Of a stretch of 64,000 nt of DNA, positions 18,288 to 26,958 are shown piece by piece. The notes under the pieces were generated by a model. The model made no database searches. It saw only the letters and a program-made list of their open reading frames with translations, and was not told where the DNA came from. Location: positions 1 through 64,000 of the forward strand of contig JAQCEY010000002.1 in assembly GCA_027620075.1 (NCBI GenBank), in the 5' to 3' direction. The stretch is from Pseudomonadota bacterium. Its GTDB lineage: Bacteria > Pseudomonadota > Alphaproteobacteria > Rickettsiales > UBA6187. Numbering within the stretch: the first letter of the stretch is position 1; the number at the start of each line of letters is the position of its first letter. The position numbers and the translations under genes are program-made.

Positions 18288-19650
18288 ATTTTACAAGACG
18301 CTTTTGTATATTCTGCACGTTCATTACCGGAGGGATATTCTTATTACGCAAATACATCCAGTCATATAACACAAATGCCTTGAATATTTTATCAAATTCT
18401 TCCTGTAATTCATCTAATGAAGGTTTCTTTTCGTTTTTAGGATACTCACCCCTTACTGCTTTGAATATTTCCCCAATAGTTCTTTTGCCGTCAATATATT
18501 TAAACAGTAATCCGGCGTTCTTTGTGTTTCTAAACCTCACTTCCATGTTGTGTACTTTACATGTTACCACTTCATTTAAAGAACAGTTTTTTACTACTTC
18601 GTATATCGCCTTATAGCTGCCATCATTCATCAGAACGGATAAAAAAGGTATATTATTATGATCTGAAGTGCTTGGAGTTTTAGATTTAATTTTTGAAGCT
18701 AAAAAAGAATGCTTAATTATCTTACCGTTTATTAACTCGGCAGCAGCTTGTTTTTCTGCAACAGAAAGCTTTTCAAAATTATCCCGTAAATGTCTGTTAC
18801 CTATATATGCTTCTATATTATAAAGGTTATTTCCCATTATATTTTTGTCAGAATAACAAAAATGGGTAATATCAAGAGAAGATTTTTTACATAATTCATA
18901 CAGCTTAGGAACGCAGTAAGCTACATCATTAGAATGTAGAAGCAGGTCATATATACCGGTGTCCCCGAACTCTCTTATATCTGAAAATAAGTGATGTACG
19001 TCCATAAATCCGCTTGTTTTGGGAAGATTGCTTAATACCGCCTTACAGTTCTCAACTTTTTGCTGCATGTTCTTTTCATTTTTATTGAGAATCTTCATAA
19101 GATTCTGTATCTGGTAAACACCTTCCCTTCCATATTTGGCATACACCATCAGAGCCATTACGCCGTTATCTTTTAAAACCGAACTTAATGCCTCAAGTCC
19201 TTTTTCAGGGGATTCAAGATGGTGCAGCACTCCCGAACAGTTTATATAATCAAATTTTTCATCAAATAATTTTGCACAGTCAAGTAATGAACCGTGAACC
19301 CACTCAACATTATCATCAAGCCCCCTCACCTTTAACCTTGCTTTGGCAACTTCCATTGATGCATTGCTGATATCAAGATAAACTATTTTGACATTCCTTT
19401 TTCGGCATTGTTCCGCCATTGTAACAAGTGCGTCACCTGTTCCTCCTCCTGCGACTAAAACACTATAGTTTTCAGAAAAGTCCTGCTTACCTTCGTAATG
19501 ATAATAATTCAGAAAATCCAGCGATGCGGAAGGTACATAAGTAAAAGATTCATATTCGTTATTCGGGTCTCTAGGCGGATAAGGATAGCTCTCATACTGG
19601 TTTCTTACTTCTTCTATATAATTATTTTCTTGAAATAAACTATTTTGCAA
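18277..19650 (-). CDS. Class I SAM-dependent methyltransferase with C-terminal extension
   Basis: Residues about 60-180 form a class I methyltransferase core (VLVAGGGTGDA at 64-74, YLDISNASMEVAK, then INCSGVLHHL). The N-terminus has a YESYPYPPRDP motif seen in a family of bacterial methyltransferases. The C-terminal 150 residues look like a small winged-helix region (FKYIDGKRTIGEIFKAV), recalling the other methyltransferase at 7189-8766. The start codon is TTG, clearly marked by AGGAGG five bases upstream. It lies in the TPR modification cluster, so a protein or glycan target is plausible but unproven. Confidence 0.75.
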   Translation of the reverse strand: MQNSLFQENNYIEEVRNQYESYPYPPRDPNNEYESFTYVPSASLDFLNYYHYEGKQDFSENYSVLVAGGGTGDALVTMAEQCRKRNVKIVYLDISNASMEVAKARLKVRGLDDNVEWVHGSLLDCAKLFDEKFDYINCSGVLHHLESPEKGLEALSSVLKDNGVMALMVYAKYGREGVYQIQNLMKILNKNEKNMQQKVENCKAVLSNLPKTSGFMDVHHLFSDIREFGDTGIYDLLLHSNDVAYCVPKLYELCKKSSLDITHFCYSDKNIMGNNLYNIEAYIGNRHLRDNFEKLSVAEKQAAAELINGKIIKHSFLASKIKSKTPSTSDHNNIPFLSVLMNDGSYKAIYEVVKNCSLNEVVTCKVHNMEVRFRNTKNAGLLFKYIDGKRTIGEIFKAVRGEYPKNEKKPSLDELQEEFDKIFKAFVLYDWMYLRNKNIPPVMNVQNIQKRLVKSKS

Positions 19651-19724
19651 TTTTTCCTCCTAAAATTTATCACTGTACTTTTTTTTTATTTTAATATCTA
19701 TATACTGCTTCTAAAAATTTATTA

Positions 19725-21206
19725 ATGTTAATTAATTTGCAACCCATGACATATAGCCTAAGCACTAATAAACCTCAAAAGAAATTTACAAAAAATTTTA
19801 CTCTATACCATATGTGCCTTCTGGCAATTATCATTGAGGGATATGTTGTACTGGCAAGCGAGATAATAGCGATACGTCAGCTTATATCCTTCGTAGGAAG
19901 TGACACTCCCATAGTTGCCATAATTATAAGTGCTGTTTTATTACCTATGGCATTTGGTTATTATAATGGGGGACAGCTATATAAAAAGCTTTCACAAAAG
20001 AACTTTACCGTACAGATAAGGGATATACTGATAAGGAACGCAACTATAGCGGCTGTGTTTTTAAGCCTTGCACTTTCCCATATAGTATTGTCAATTTTCT
20101 TTTCCAAAATAGGTGATATCGGAATTGAATCTAGGATAGCCAAGACTTTTATTTATTCGATTATATTTCTTGTTACGCCTGTCTACCTACTTGCACAAAC
20201 CACGCCTTTAATAAGCAACTATTTTAAAAAACACAACCTTTCACAAACCGCCGGAAAGATGCTGTTCTCATCAACGGTAGGCTCTTTTTTGGGTGCAATA
20301 CTTACCTCACTATTATTAATGCACCTGATAGGGGTTAACAACACAGTTATCACTACTATATTGGCATTGTCGTTTTTAGTTGTAATGTTAAGCAGGAAGC
20401 TCGTTTCATTTCAAACTATTACCGTTCTTATAGTATCGATTTTTGTGTTAGCACTGAATAACAACTATACTATCGGCAAGTTCGGTATCGTATCTAACAA
20501 CCAGTATAGCACCATAGAGGTGGTTGACGTACCCGAAGAAAGGGAGTTTGAATCACGTTTATTGAAAATAAACAACTCCGAATCATCAAAGTTCACTATA
20601 GACCCGTCTAAACAATTCCCATACTTAAAATACGTTGAAAAATTTGTATTGAGCAAATTACCGCAGGACAGGATAAACAACATACTGGTCATAGGAGCAG
20701 GAGGTTTTTCCGTTGGAACTCAGGACACCACAAACAACTATGTTTATATAGATATCGACGATTCGTTAAAGGAAGTTTCAGAGAAATATTTTTTAAAACA
20801 CAAATTATCTGATAATAAAAAATTCGTTCCGGAACCGGCAAGATTTTTTTTAAAGCGGGACACTGAAAAATATGATGTCATTATCCTTGATGCATATACT
20901 AACATACACAGTATACCGTCACAGCTTGTAACAAAGGAGTATTTTCTGGACGTGCAAAAGAGGCTAAACGACAAGGGTATTATGATAGCTAACATCATCT
21001 CAAAACATAATTTTTCCGACGAGTGGAGCGTTAAAATAGATAACACTATAAGGAGCGTTTTTAGTTCTGTTAACCGTATTCCGGTTCATACATGGGGACC
21101 ATGGGAAGATAACGATTCAAACGTTATATATATTTCCTATAATGCCTCAAAGCCTAGTCAAAAGATATATACCGATAACAAGAACAGTCATTTTTTGGAC
21201 AAGTAA
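19725..21206 (+). CDS. Membrane-fused spermidine synthase-like protein
   Basis: Residues about 28-245 contain six or seven hydrophobic helices. The remainder is a spermidine synthase-type Rossmann domain (NILVIGAGGFSVGT, YIDIDDSL, then YDVIILDAYT). This is the fused membrane/SpeE layout found widely in bacteria. The second acidic residue of the classical DxxD catalytic pair is Thr here (DAYT), so true aminopropyl transfer is doubtful. A methyltransferase-like or other SAM/decarboxy-SAM reaction at the membrane is possible. The ATG at 19725 is used; another at 19746 is possible. It follows the divergent methyltransferase gene by about 75 bases. Confidence 0.7.
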   Translation: MLINLQPMTYSLSTNKPQKKFTKNFTLYHMCLLAIIIEGYVVLASEIIAIRQLISFVGSDTPIVAIIISAVLLPMAFGYYNGGQLYKKLSQKNFTVQIRDILIRNATIAAVFLSLALSHIVLSIFFSKIGDIGIESRIAKTFIYSIIFLVTPVYLLAQTTPLISNYFKKHNLSQTAGKMLFSSTVGSFLGAILTSLLLMHLIGVNNTVITTILALSFLVVMLSRKLVSFQTITVLIVSIFVLALNNNYTIGKFGIVSNNQYSTIEVVDVPEEREFESRLLKINNSESSKFTIDPSKQFPYLKYVEKFVLSKLPQDRINNILVIGAGGFSVGTQDTTNNYVYIDIDDSLKEVSEKYFLKHKLSDNKKFVPEPARFFLKRDTEKYDVIILDAYTNIHSIPSQLVTKEYFLDVQKRLNDKGIMIANIISKHNFSDEWSVKIDNTIRSVFSSVNRIPVHTWGPWEDNDSNVIYISYNASKPSQKIYTDNKNSHFLDK

Positions 21207-21261
21207 ACGTTAAACATCCGGATTAGCTTTGAAAAATTATACTAAAGACCTGCCGATTTTA

Positions 21262-21708
21262 TTATTCAACATAATGATAATCCTTCCATGTATCTGACTT
21301 ATTAAACAACTCCAACTCACAAGAACCGTTTCGTTCATCGTGTGGGCATTGTTGTTTAGAATCATACGGATATATTCCCACAGTATGATAAAGTGTTGCA
21401 GGGCTGCATTTTCCATGCTCCGTATTATTTGATATTCTTATACAATCACCCGTACAATCGGAATTTCTTTGACAATTTTTTCCACCATCTTCATATTTTA
21501 CACTACAAATAGTATTATCATCATGATGGTGACTAGAAATAGGGTGATGTACTAAAACACCTAAAACACCTCCCTTATTTTCACATAAATCATCCTTTAA
21601 ATAAAAAAGTGAAAAAAATACATTAACAATAGAAACTGTGGATAATAATATTACAAGTAGTATTGTACGTTTTACATATAACACTATTATTTTCTTAGAG
21701 AAATTCAT
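21262..21708 (-). CDS. Cysteine-rich single-pass membrane or secreted hypothetical
   Basis: One N-terminal hydrophobic segment (about residues 7-36) precedes a 110-residue domain with eight cysteines and a His cluster (HHPISSHHHDD). The segment NCQRNSDCTGDC looks like a small disulfide-rich module, and the His cluster could bind metal. I do not recognise the family. It should face the periplasm or outside. A GGAGG lies 15 bases before the ATG, rather far. The gene lies downstream of parE on the same strand. Confidence 0.55.
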   Translation of the reverse strand: MNFSKKIIVLYVKRTILLVILLSTVSIVNVFFSLFYLKDDLCENKGGVLGVLVHHPISSHHHDDNTICSVKYEDGGKNCQRNSDCTGDCIRISNNTEHGKCSPATLYHTVGIYPYDSKQQCPHDERNGSCELELFNKSDTWKDYHYVE

Positions 21709-21749
21709 AATAACTTTGTCTTGCCTCCAACTTTATATTTACAAAATAA

Positions 21750-23753
21750 CTAAACATCCAAATTAGCCTTGAACTCATCGCCCATGACCGCACTTTGTTC
21801 GGTTATAAATTTGTATCTTAGTTCGGGTTTTTTGCCCATTAGTTCTTCAACTCTTGTTGCTGCCAGTTCCTGTTTGTCTTCATCGATAGATACTTTCAGC
21901 AACACACGGCTTTCTGGGTTCATGGTTGTTTCTTTTAGCTGTGCGGGTGTCATCTCGCCCAGTCCCTTGAAACGCCCTACATCAACATTGCCCCTGCCTT
22001 TTTCAAGCTCTTTAACCAGCCTGTTTTTTTCAGATTCGTCCGATGCATAAAATGATTTAGTGCCTTGCGTCACCCTAAATAGCGGCGGTTGAGCCAGATA
22101 TAAGTGTCCCTGCTTTATCATTTTAGGCATGAACTTATAAAAATACGTCATCAGCAGTGACGCTATATGTGCACCGTCTACATCGGCATCGGTCATTATG
22201 ATAATTTTTTCATAGCGTAAGTCTTCTTCCCTATACGCATCACCGACACCGCACCCGAATGCCAGACCCATATCTTTTATTTCCTGATTCTGCATTATTT
22301 TATCACGGGTAGCAGAAGCCACGTTAAGTATCTTTCCCCTAAGCGGCAAGATTGCCTGTGTTTCTCTGTTCCTTGCCATTTTTGCGGAACCACCTGCCGA
22401 ATCACCCTCAACAAGGAATATCTCCGCTCCTTCAGGTGCCTGCCTTGTACAGTCGGCAAGTTTACCCGGAAGCCTTATTTTCTGTACGACGGTTTTCCGC
22501 ACTATTTCCCTTGTCTGCCTGCGGCTTAAACGCTCCTCCGCCCTGTCCACCACAAAGCCCAACAGCTCCAAGGCGGCATCTTTATTATCTGTAAGCCAGT
22601 GGTCGAAACGGTCTTTTATTGCATGTTCTACCAGCCTGATAACCTCACGGTTAGACAGCTTGTCCTTAGTCTGCCCTTGAAATTGCGGATTAGGTATGAA
22701 CAAAGATATAATGCCGTGTACGGTATTGAAAACATCATCGGCGGTAATGCTGCCTGCTTTTTTATTTCCTGCAAGTTCCCCGAATTCCCTTAACCCCTTG
22801 AATAATGCGTTACGCAAGCCCGTTTCATGAGTTCCGCCTTGCGGTGTGGGTACGGTATTACAATATGAACGGGTTTTCACATCACGCAAATATGCCCAGT
22901 GAACCGCCCATTCAACCCTTCCGGCTTTTTCGGGGAAAATCCCCTCACCAGTAAACGGCTCATCGGTAACGGTGCTTTCCTTTTTTATGGAGGACACAAG
23001 ATAATCTGCTATACCGTTAGGGAAGCGGATAATTTCGCTGACCGGAGCTTTATTCTTTGCATTTTCATCTATAAGGCTTTCGGCACAGTTCCATCTTATT
23101 TCCACACCTTTAAAAAGATATGCTTTAGATTTTGCCTGATTATATAATCTGTATGGTCTGAACTTTGTTCCTTTATCGAATATACTATCATCAGGGTAGA
23201 ATGTTATTTTAGTTCCGTGTTCCTTCGGCTTGCACTGCCCCACTACCTCCAGCTTGCTTGTTGCATCGCCTTTTGAGTATGTCTGCCTGTATATTTTTTC
23301 ATCACGCTTTACTTCCACTTCCAGTTTTTCAGAAAGTGCATTCACCACCGATATTCCCACTCCGTGCAGTCCGCCTGATGTATAGTACACTTTATTGGAA
23401 AATTTTCCGCCTGAATGCAGGGTTGTAAGTATAACCTCCAATGCCGACTTATCGGGGTATTTAGGGTGTGGGTCAACGGGGATACCGCGTCCGTTATCGG
23501 CAATGGTGATACTGCCGTCCTCATGCATACTTATTTCGATATATGTGGCAAAACCGGCTACCGCCTCGTCCATCGAGTTATCGAAAACTTCCGATACCAG
23601 ATGATGCCTTGCAGCCTCGTCCGTTCCGCCTATATACATACCCGGTCTGTGCCTTACGGGTTCAAGCCCCTCTAATACCTCAATATCAACAGCCGTATAT
23701 TCATTTTTGGGCTGCTGCATTTTAGTCGGGTTTGAGTTAAATAAATCTGACAT
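21750..23753 (-). CDS. parE: DNA topoisomerase IV subunit B
   Basis: ParE carries the GHKL ATPase domain (FDNSMDEAVAG, DNGRGIPVD, then GGLHGVG) and the TOPRIM region (VEGDSAGGSAK, MTDADVDGAHI). With ParC it decatenates daughter chromosomes. The length of 667 residues and the alphaproteobacterial RHRPGMYIGGTDE start fit ParE rather than GyrB. The parC partner is not in this window. The intergenic region upstream is 331 bases long and shared with a divergent gene. Confidence 0.92.
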   Translation of the reverse strand: MSDLFNSNPTKMQQPKNEYTAVDIEVLEGLEPVRHRPGMYIGGTDEAARHHLVSEVFDNSMDEAVAGFATYIEISMHEDGSITIADNGRGIPVDPHPKYPDKSALEVILTTLHSGGKFSNKVYYTSGGLHGVGISVVNALSEKLEVEVKRDEKIYRQTYSKGDATSKLEVVGQCKPKEHGTKITFYPDDSIFDKGTKFRPYRLYNQAKSKAYLFKGVEIRWNCAESLIDENAKNKAPVSEIIRFPNGIADYLVSSIKKESTVTDEPFTGEGIFPEKAGRVEWAVHWAYLRDVKTRSYCNTVPTPQGGTHETGLRNALFKGLREFGELAGNKKAGSITADDVFNTVHGIISLFIPNPQFQGQTKDKLSNREVIRLVEHAIKDRFDHWLTDNKDAALELLGFVVDRAEERLSRRQTREIVRKTVVQKIRLPGKLADCTRQAPEGAEIFLVEGDSAGGSAKMARNRETQAILPLRGKILNVASATRDKIMQNQEIKDMGLAFGCGVGDAYREEDLRYEKIIIMTDADVDGAHIASLLMTYFYKFMPKMIKQGHLYLAQPPLFRVTQGTKSFYASDESEKNRLVKELEKGRGNVDVGRFKGLGEMTPAQLKETTMNPESRVLLKVSIDEDKQELAATRVEELMGKKPELRYKFITEQSAVMGDEFKANLDV

Positions 23754-24084
23754 TAGATGTAAATTATATTATTTTAATCTTGATTCGTCGGGCGTGCTAA
23801 TATAGCATACACTGTCGTTTACAGGGGGTTAAATTCAAGGGAAAACTTAAACTATATAACCGCCTTAAAAGACCGCCCCGCACAGGACAATACAACTAAA
23901 AAACAACAAATACCATAGTAAAATCTTATAAAAAACAAGATTACATTACGAAAATCGTAATAGTTTCAAGAAAGTGATATACTTTATAATAAAAACTGAT
24001 ATTTTTAATAACACTTGTTTTTTATAAAATGTTAACATTTATATGTTATAGTAACCATTTGTTAAGAAAGATACGCAGGAATAA
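23754..24084. other. Divergent intergenic region with hairpin
   Basis: This 331-base gap between parE and a divergent small gene has no convincing ORF. It holds a 7-base-stem hairpin at 23945-23961 (ATTACGA, AAA, TCGTAAT) and a TGCTA/TAGCA inverted repeat near 23797-23809. Near 24040 the words TATGTTATAGT form an extended -10-like site for the gene starting at 24085. Confidence 0.35.
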
Positions 24085-24402
24085 ATGGACAAGCACGAAA
24101 AAACCTATAATGAACTTATAAGTTTTTATGATTTCGCAGAGGAGCTTATCGACACTGTCGAAAACAAGAAAGTAAGCGATCCTGTCAGCCAGCTTGAGTT
24201 CATTGAACCGCTTGTTGAGCAGATAGAACTTGCTACTGATTCTCTTGCGGAAGAATACAGGCATTTTCTTCAAACCGGAAAAAGACCCGGCTTTCTGGTA
24301 AGGCGTAAGATAGCTAAATCATTGAAGAGTATATATGAATCACTCGGGGAATGTAAAAAATACAGCATGAAACAGGCATCAAAAGATGCCAAGGGTAATT
24401 AG
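24085..24402 (+). CDS. Small hypothetical helical protein
   Basis: The 105-residue product is charged and predicted mostly helical, with heptad-like stretches (LEFIEPLVEQIELATDSLAEEY) and a basic C-terminal part. No signal peptide or membrane segment is visible. A CGCAGGA ribosome site precedes the ATG. The next gene begins one base after its stop codon, so the pair is translationally linked. I do not recognise the family. Confidence 0.6.
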   Translation: MDKHEKTYNELISFYDFAEELIDTVENKKVSDPVSQLEFIEPLVEQIELATDSLAEEYRHFLQTGKRPGFLVRRKIAKSLKSIYESLGECKKYSMKQASKDAKGN

Positions 24403-24403
24403 C

Positions 24404-24694
24404 ATGACCGAGGAAAATAAATTTCAAAAAAGCTTATTAAAAGATAAGAAAAACAATGAAAATCATGACCCGTCTGATTTTTTTAATTCGGATCCCGTTG
24501 TTCCTGATGATGCCAATATTGACGAAAGGTTTCGCTGCCTAGACGAAGTGACCGATCATTTTTATGAAGAGCAGTTACTCGGTCCTAACACCCACCGCAG
24601 CGTTTTAAACACGGCAGAACTAGCCAAAAAAGGGCAGATAAACCTTAGTAAAGCCGGAAAAACTTCTCCAAAAGGTAAGTCTAAGGGTATTTAG
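24404..24694 (+). CDS. Small hypothetical protein, coupled to the previous gene
   Basis: This 96-residue, very hydrophilic protein has a charged, probably disordered N-terminus, a central DERFRCLDEVTDHFYEEQL segment and a Lys/Gly-rich tail. The ATG at 24404 is preferred over 24386 because AAGGG lies eight bases upstream and it follows the TAG of the previous gene by one base. No family was recognised. The gene ends two bases from the convergent holB gene. Confidence 0.55.
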   Translation: MTEENKFQKSLLKDKKNNENHDPSDFFNSDPVVPDDANIDERFRCLDEVTDHFYEEQLLGPNTHRSVLNTAELAKKGQINLSKAGKTSPKGKSKGI

Positions 24695-24696
24695 TT

Positions 24697-25737
24697 TTAT
24701 ACAAACTCCCTGAATATCGAGATTATAACAGCTTTTTTATCAAGATGTATCCTTGAAGTATCCGATATTAATGCGTTTATTCTCTCCCTGATATCAAGGC
24801 AACCTTCGATTGACTTTGATGCTTTTAATTTTGCAAAAATATCTTTTTCGTTATTATTTAGCTTCGATTCATATGACTGACTCGCTAAGGCTTTTATTAT
24901 ACGTATCATTAAGCCGTCAATCAGGTATGCCGTAAGCTGCCAAGGGATTTTGTCACCTTTTTTGGTAACTATATCGACCAGTTCCTGCACTCTAACACTA
25001 TCAATACGGGGCAATCCGCTCAAGGCATTGATTATTTTTGAATATATTTCGATGCCGTCATTATTATATAACTCTATTGCCACCCCCGGTGAGCCGTTTG
25101 AAAGATATGTCACCATATCATTTTCATGCGGAGCTATCTGCGGTATGTTCTGTTGTATGATACATGATGCATGCATATCCGAAAGCTCGCCAAGATTAAG
25201 GTAGCGACACCTTGATTTTATAGTAGCAAGAAGCTTTCCCGGACAATGGCTGACAAGCATGAATATAGCTTTTGCAGGCGGTTCTTCCAAAAGTTTCAGC
25301 AGTGCGTTGGCTGCCGCATTATTCATGTTATCGGCACTGTCTATTATAACAATACGATATGCCGTTTCCGAAGCACTAAGCCTTAAGAAACCTGCTATTT
25401 TCCTTATCCGGTCAACACTTATATCGCCTGATGCTTTTTCCTCGTCAGGTTCGATTACCAGAAGGTCGGAATGGCTGCCGCCGGCAACCCTGATGGCAGA
25501 CTGGTTATTTTCACTAACCGACAGGGAGTTCGAACCCGATAGCAAAGCCTTAGCAAAACGATAGGCGAGCGTTGCCTTGCCCACGCCCTTAGAGCCGCAG
25601 ATAAGCCATGATTGCGGTATCCTGTCTGTCTTTAAAACATCTTCGATAAGGCTTGCGGCTTTTTCATGCCCGTAAAATTCATTGCTAATTCTTGGATGCC
25701 GACTTAAATTTATCTCTTTTTTATTGGCTTTTGTCAT
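24697..25737 (-). CDS. holB: DNA polymerase III delta-prime subunit
   Basis: HolB is part of the clamp-loader complex that loads the beta clamp. The AAA+ motifs are present: GSKGVGKATLAYRFA (Walker A), IIDSADNMNNAAANALLKLLEEPP (Walker B and sensor region), and SRCRYLNL. The zinc-finger cysteines of many delta-prime proteins are not evident. The length of 346 residues is normal for alphaproteobacteria. The gene is often found after tmk in this class, but no tmk is adjacent here. Confidence 0.88.
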   Translation of the reverse strand: MTKANKKEINLSRHPRISNEFYGHEKAASLIEDVLKTDRIPQSWLICGSKGVGKATLAYRFAKALLSGSNSLSVSENNQSAIRVAGGSHSDLLVIEPDEEKASGDISVDRIRKIAGFLRLSASETAYRIVIIDSADNMNNAAANALLKLLEEPPAKAIFMLVSHCPGKLLATIKSRCRYLNLGELSDMHASCIIQQNIPQIAPHENDMVTYLSNGSPGVAIELYNNDGIEIYSKIINALSGLPRIDSVRVQELVDIVTKKGDKIPWQLTAYLIDGLMIRIIKALASQSYESKLNNNEKDIFAKLKASKSIEGCLDIRERINALISDTSRIHLDKKAVIISIFREFV

Positions 25738-25811
25738 ATTATAATGTTTTGTCTATATTCTTTATGAGTATATGATATACCATAAAATACACTAATACCT
25801 AGCCAAAAACT

Positions 25812-26945
25812 ATGCACGCAGAGAAAAAAGAACAAGCCGACGACATATTAAGCCGCTATAAACAACTGGCAGAAACTTCAAACCTTGAGCCGGATGCAGC
25901 TCAGGAAGAAGTTGTAATGAGGCTTCATAAGCTGGCTCAGGAAATCGAGCTAAATGCAATTAGCGGCTCATCTAGTTTTTTAAAGAAAATACTTTCTTCA
26001 AAATCTGACAGGGTCAAAGGGCTTTATATATGGGGCGGAATGGGACGCGGCAAGTCTATGATAATGGACTTATTTTATGAGGCTTCTTCTTTAGCAAAAA
26101 AACGCAGGGTACATTTTCACGCCTTTATGCTTGAGGTACACAGAACATTGCACAAATGGCGTAATGATGAGGGACGCAGCGAATCCGACCCTATCCCCGC
26201 TTTAGCCAAAACCATAGCAGAAGATGCTAAATTGCTTTGCTTTGACGAATTGCAGGTTACGGATATCGCAGATGCAATGATACTGGGAAGGCTGTTTGAC
26301 GAATTATTCAAATTGCATGTTATTGTTGTAGCCACATCGAACCGACCGCCTGAAGATCTATACAAAGACGGCTTGCAACGTGAGAGGTTTGAGCCTTTCA
26401 TCGATCTGTTAAAGGAAAATATAGAGGTGGTTGAGCTTGATGCAGCTAAAGATTACCGTTTGGGGCATATACGTTCTCTTTCAACGGTATATTTCTCGCC
26501 CCTTGGCTCAGATGCCGACAAATTCATAAGGAATGCTTTTATAGAACTTACCAATAACGCCACTCCTGTAAAAGCAAGGCTTGAAACAAGCGGTAGGGTA
26601 TTATATCTGAATAAAACACATGGTGATGTTGCATGGGCAAGCTTTAAAGAATTGTGCGAAACGCCGCTAGGTGCTGCCGATTATATCGAGATAGCAAGGG
26701 AATTTAGCACATTACTATTAACGGACATACCGAAAATGTCCCGTGAGCATCGCAATGAGGCGAAACGCTTTGTAACTCTGATAGACGAATTATATGAACA
26801 TAGGGTAAAACTTATATGCTCTGCCCAAACCTCTCCTGAAAAATTATACGAACATGGCGACGGTGCATTTGAGTTTGACAGAACGGTGTCACGCCTTATT
26901 GAAATGCAAAGCAGTAAATATCTGGAAAAAGGTCACCAAAGCTGA
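25812..26945 (+). CDS. zapE: Cell division ATPase ZapE (AFG1-like)
   Basis: A single AAA-like P-loop ATPase of 377 residues with Walker A GGMGRGKSMIMDLFY and Walker B LLCFDELQVTD. The family motif FHAFMLEVH and the conserved CSAQTSPEKLY near the C-terminus identify the AFG1/ZapE group. In E. coli ZapE acts on FtsZ rings under stress; mitochondrial AFG1 helps protein quality control. In many alphaproteobacteria the gene neighbours central metabolism genes, which is not the case here. Confidence 0.88.
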   Translation: MHAEKKEQADDILSRYKQLAETSNLEPDAAQEEVVMRLHKLAQEIELNAISGSSSFLKKILSSKSDRVKGLYIWGGMGRGKSMIMDLFYEASSLAKKRRVHFHAFMLEVHRTLHKWRNDEGRSESDPIPALAKTIAEDAKLLCFDELQVTDIADAMILGRLFDELFKLHVIVVATSNRPPEDLYKDGLQRERFEPFIDLLKENIEVVELDAAKDYRLGHIRSLSTVYFSPLGSDADKFIRNAFIELTNNATPVKARLETSGRVLYLNKTHGDVAWASFKELCETPLGAADYIEIAREFSTLLLTDIPKMSREHRNEAKRFVTLIDELYEHRVKLICSAQTSPEKLYEHGDGAFEFDRTVSRLIEMQSSKYLEKGHQS

Positions 26946-26958
26946 ATAGGCTCTAAGC

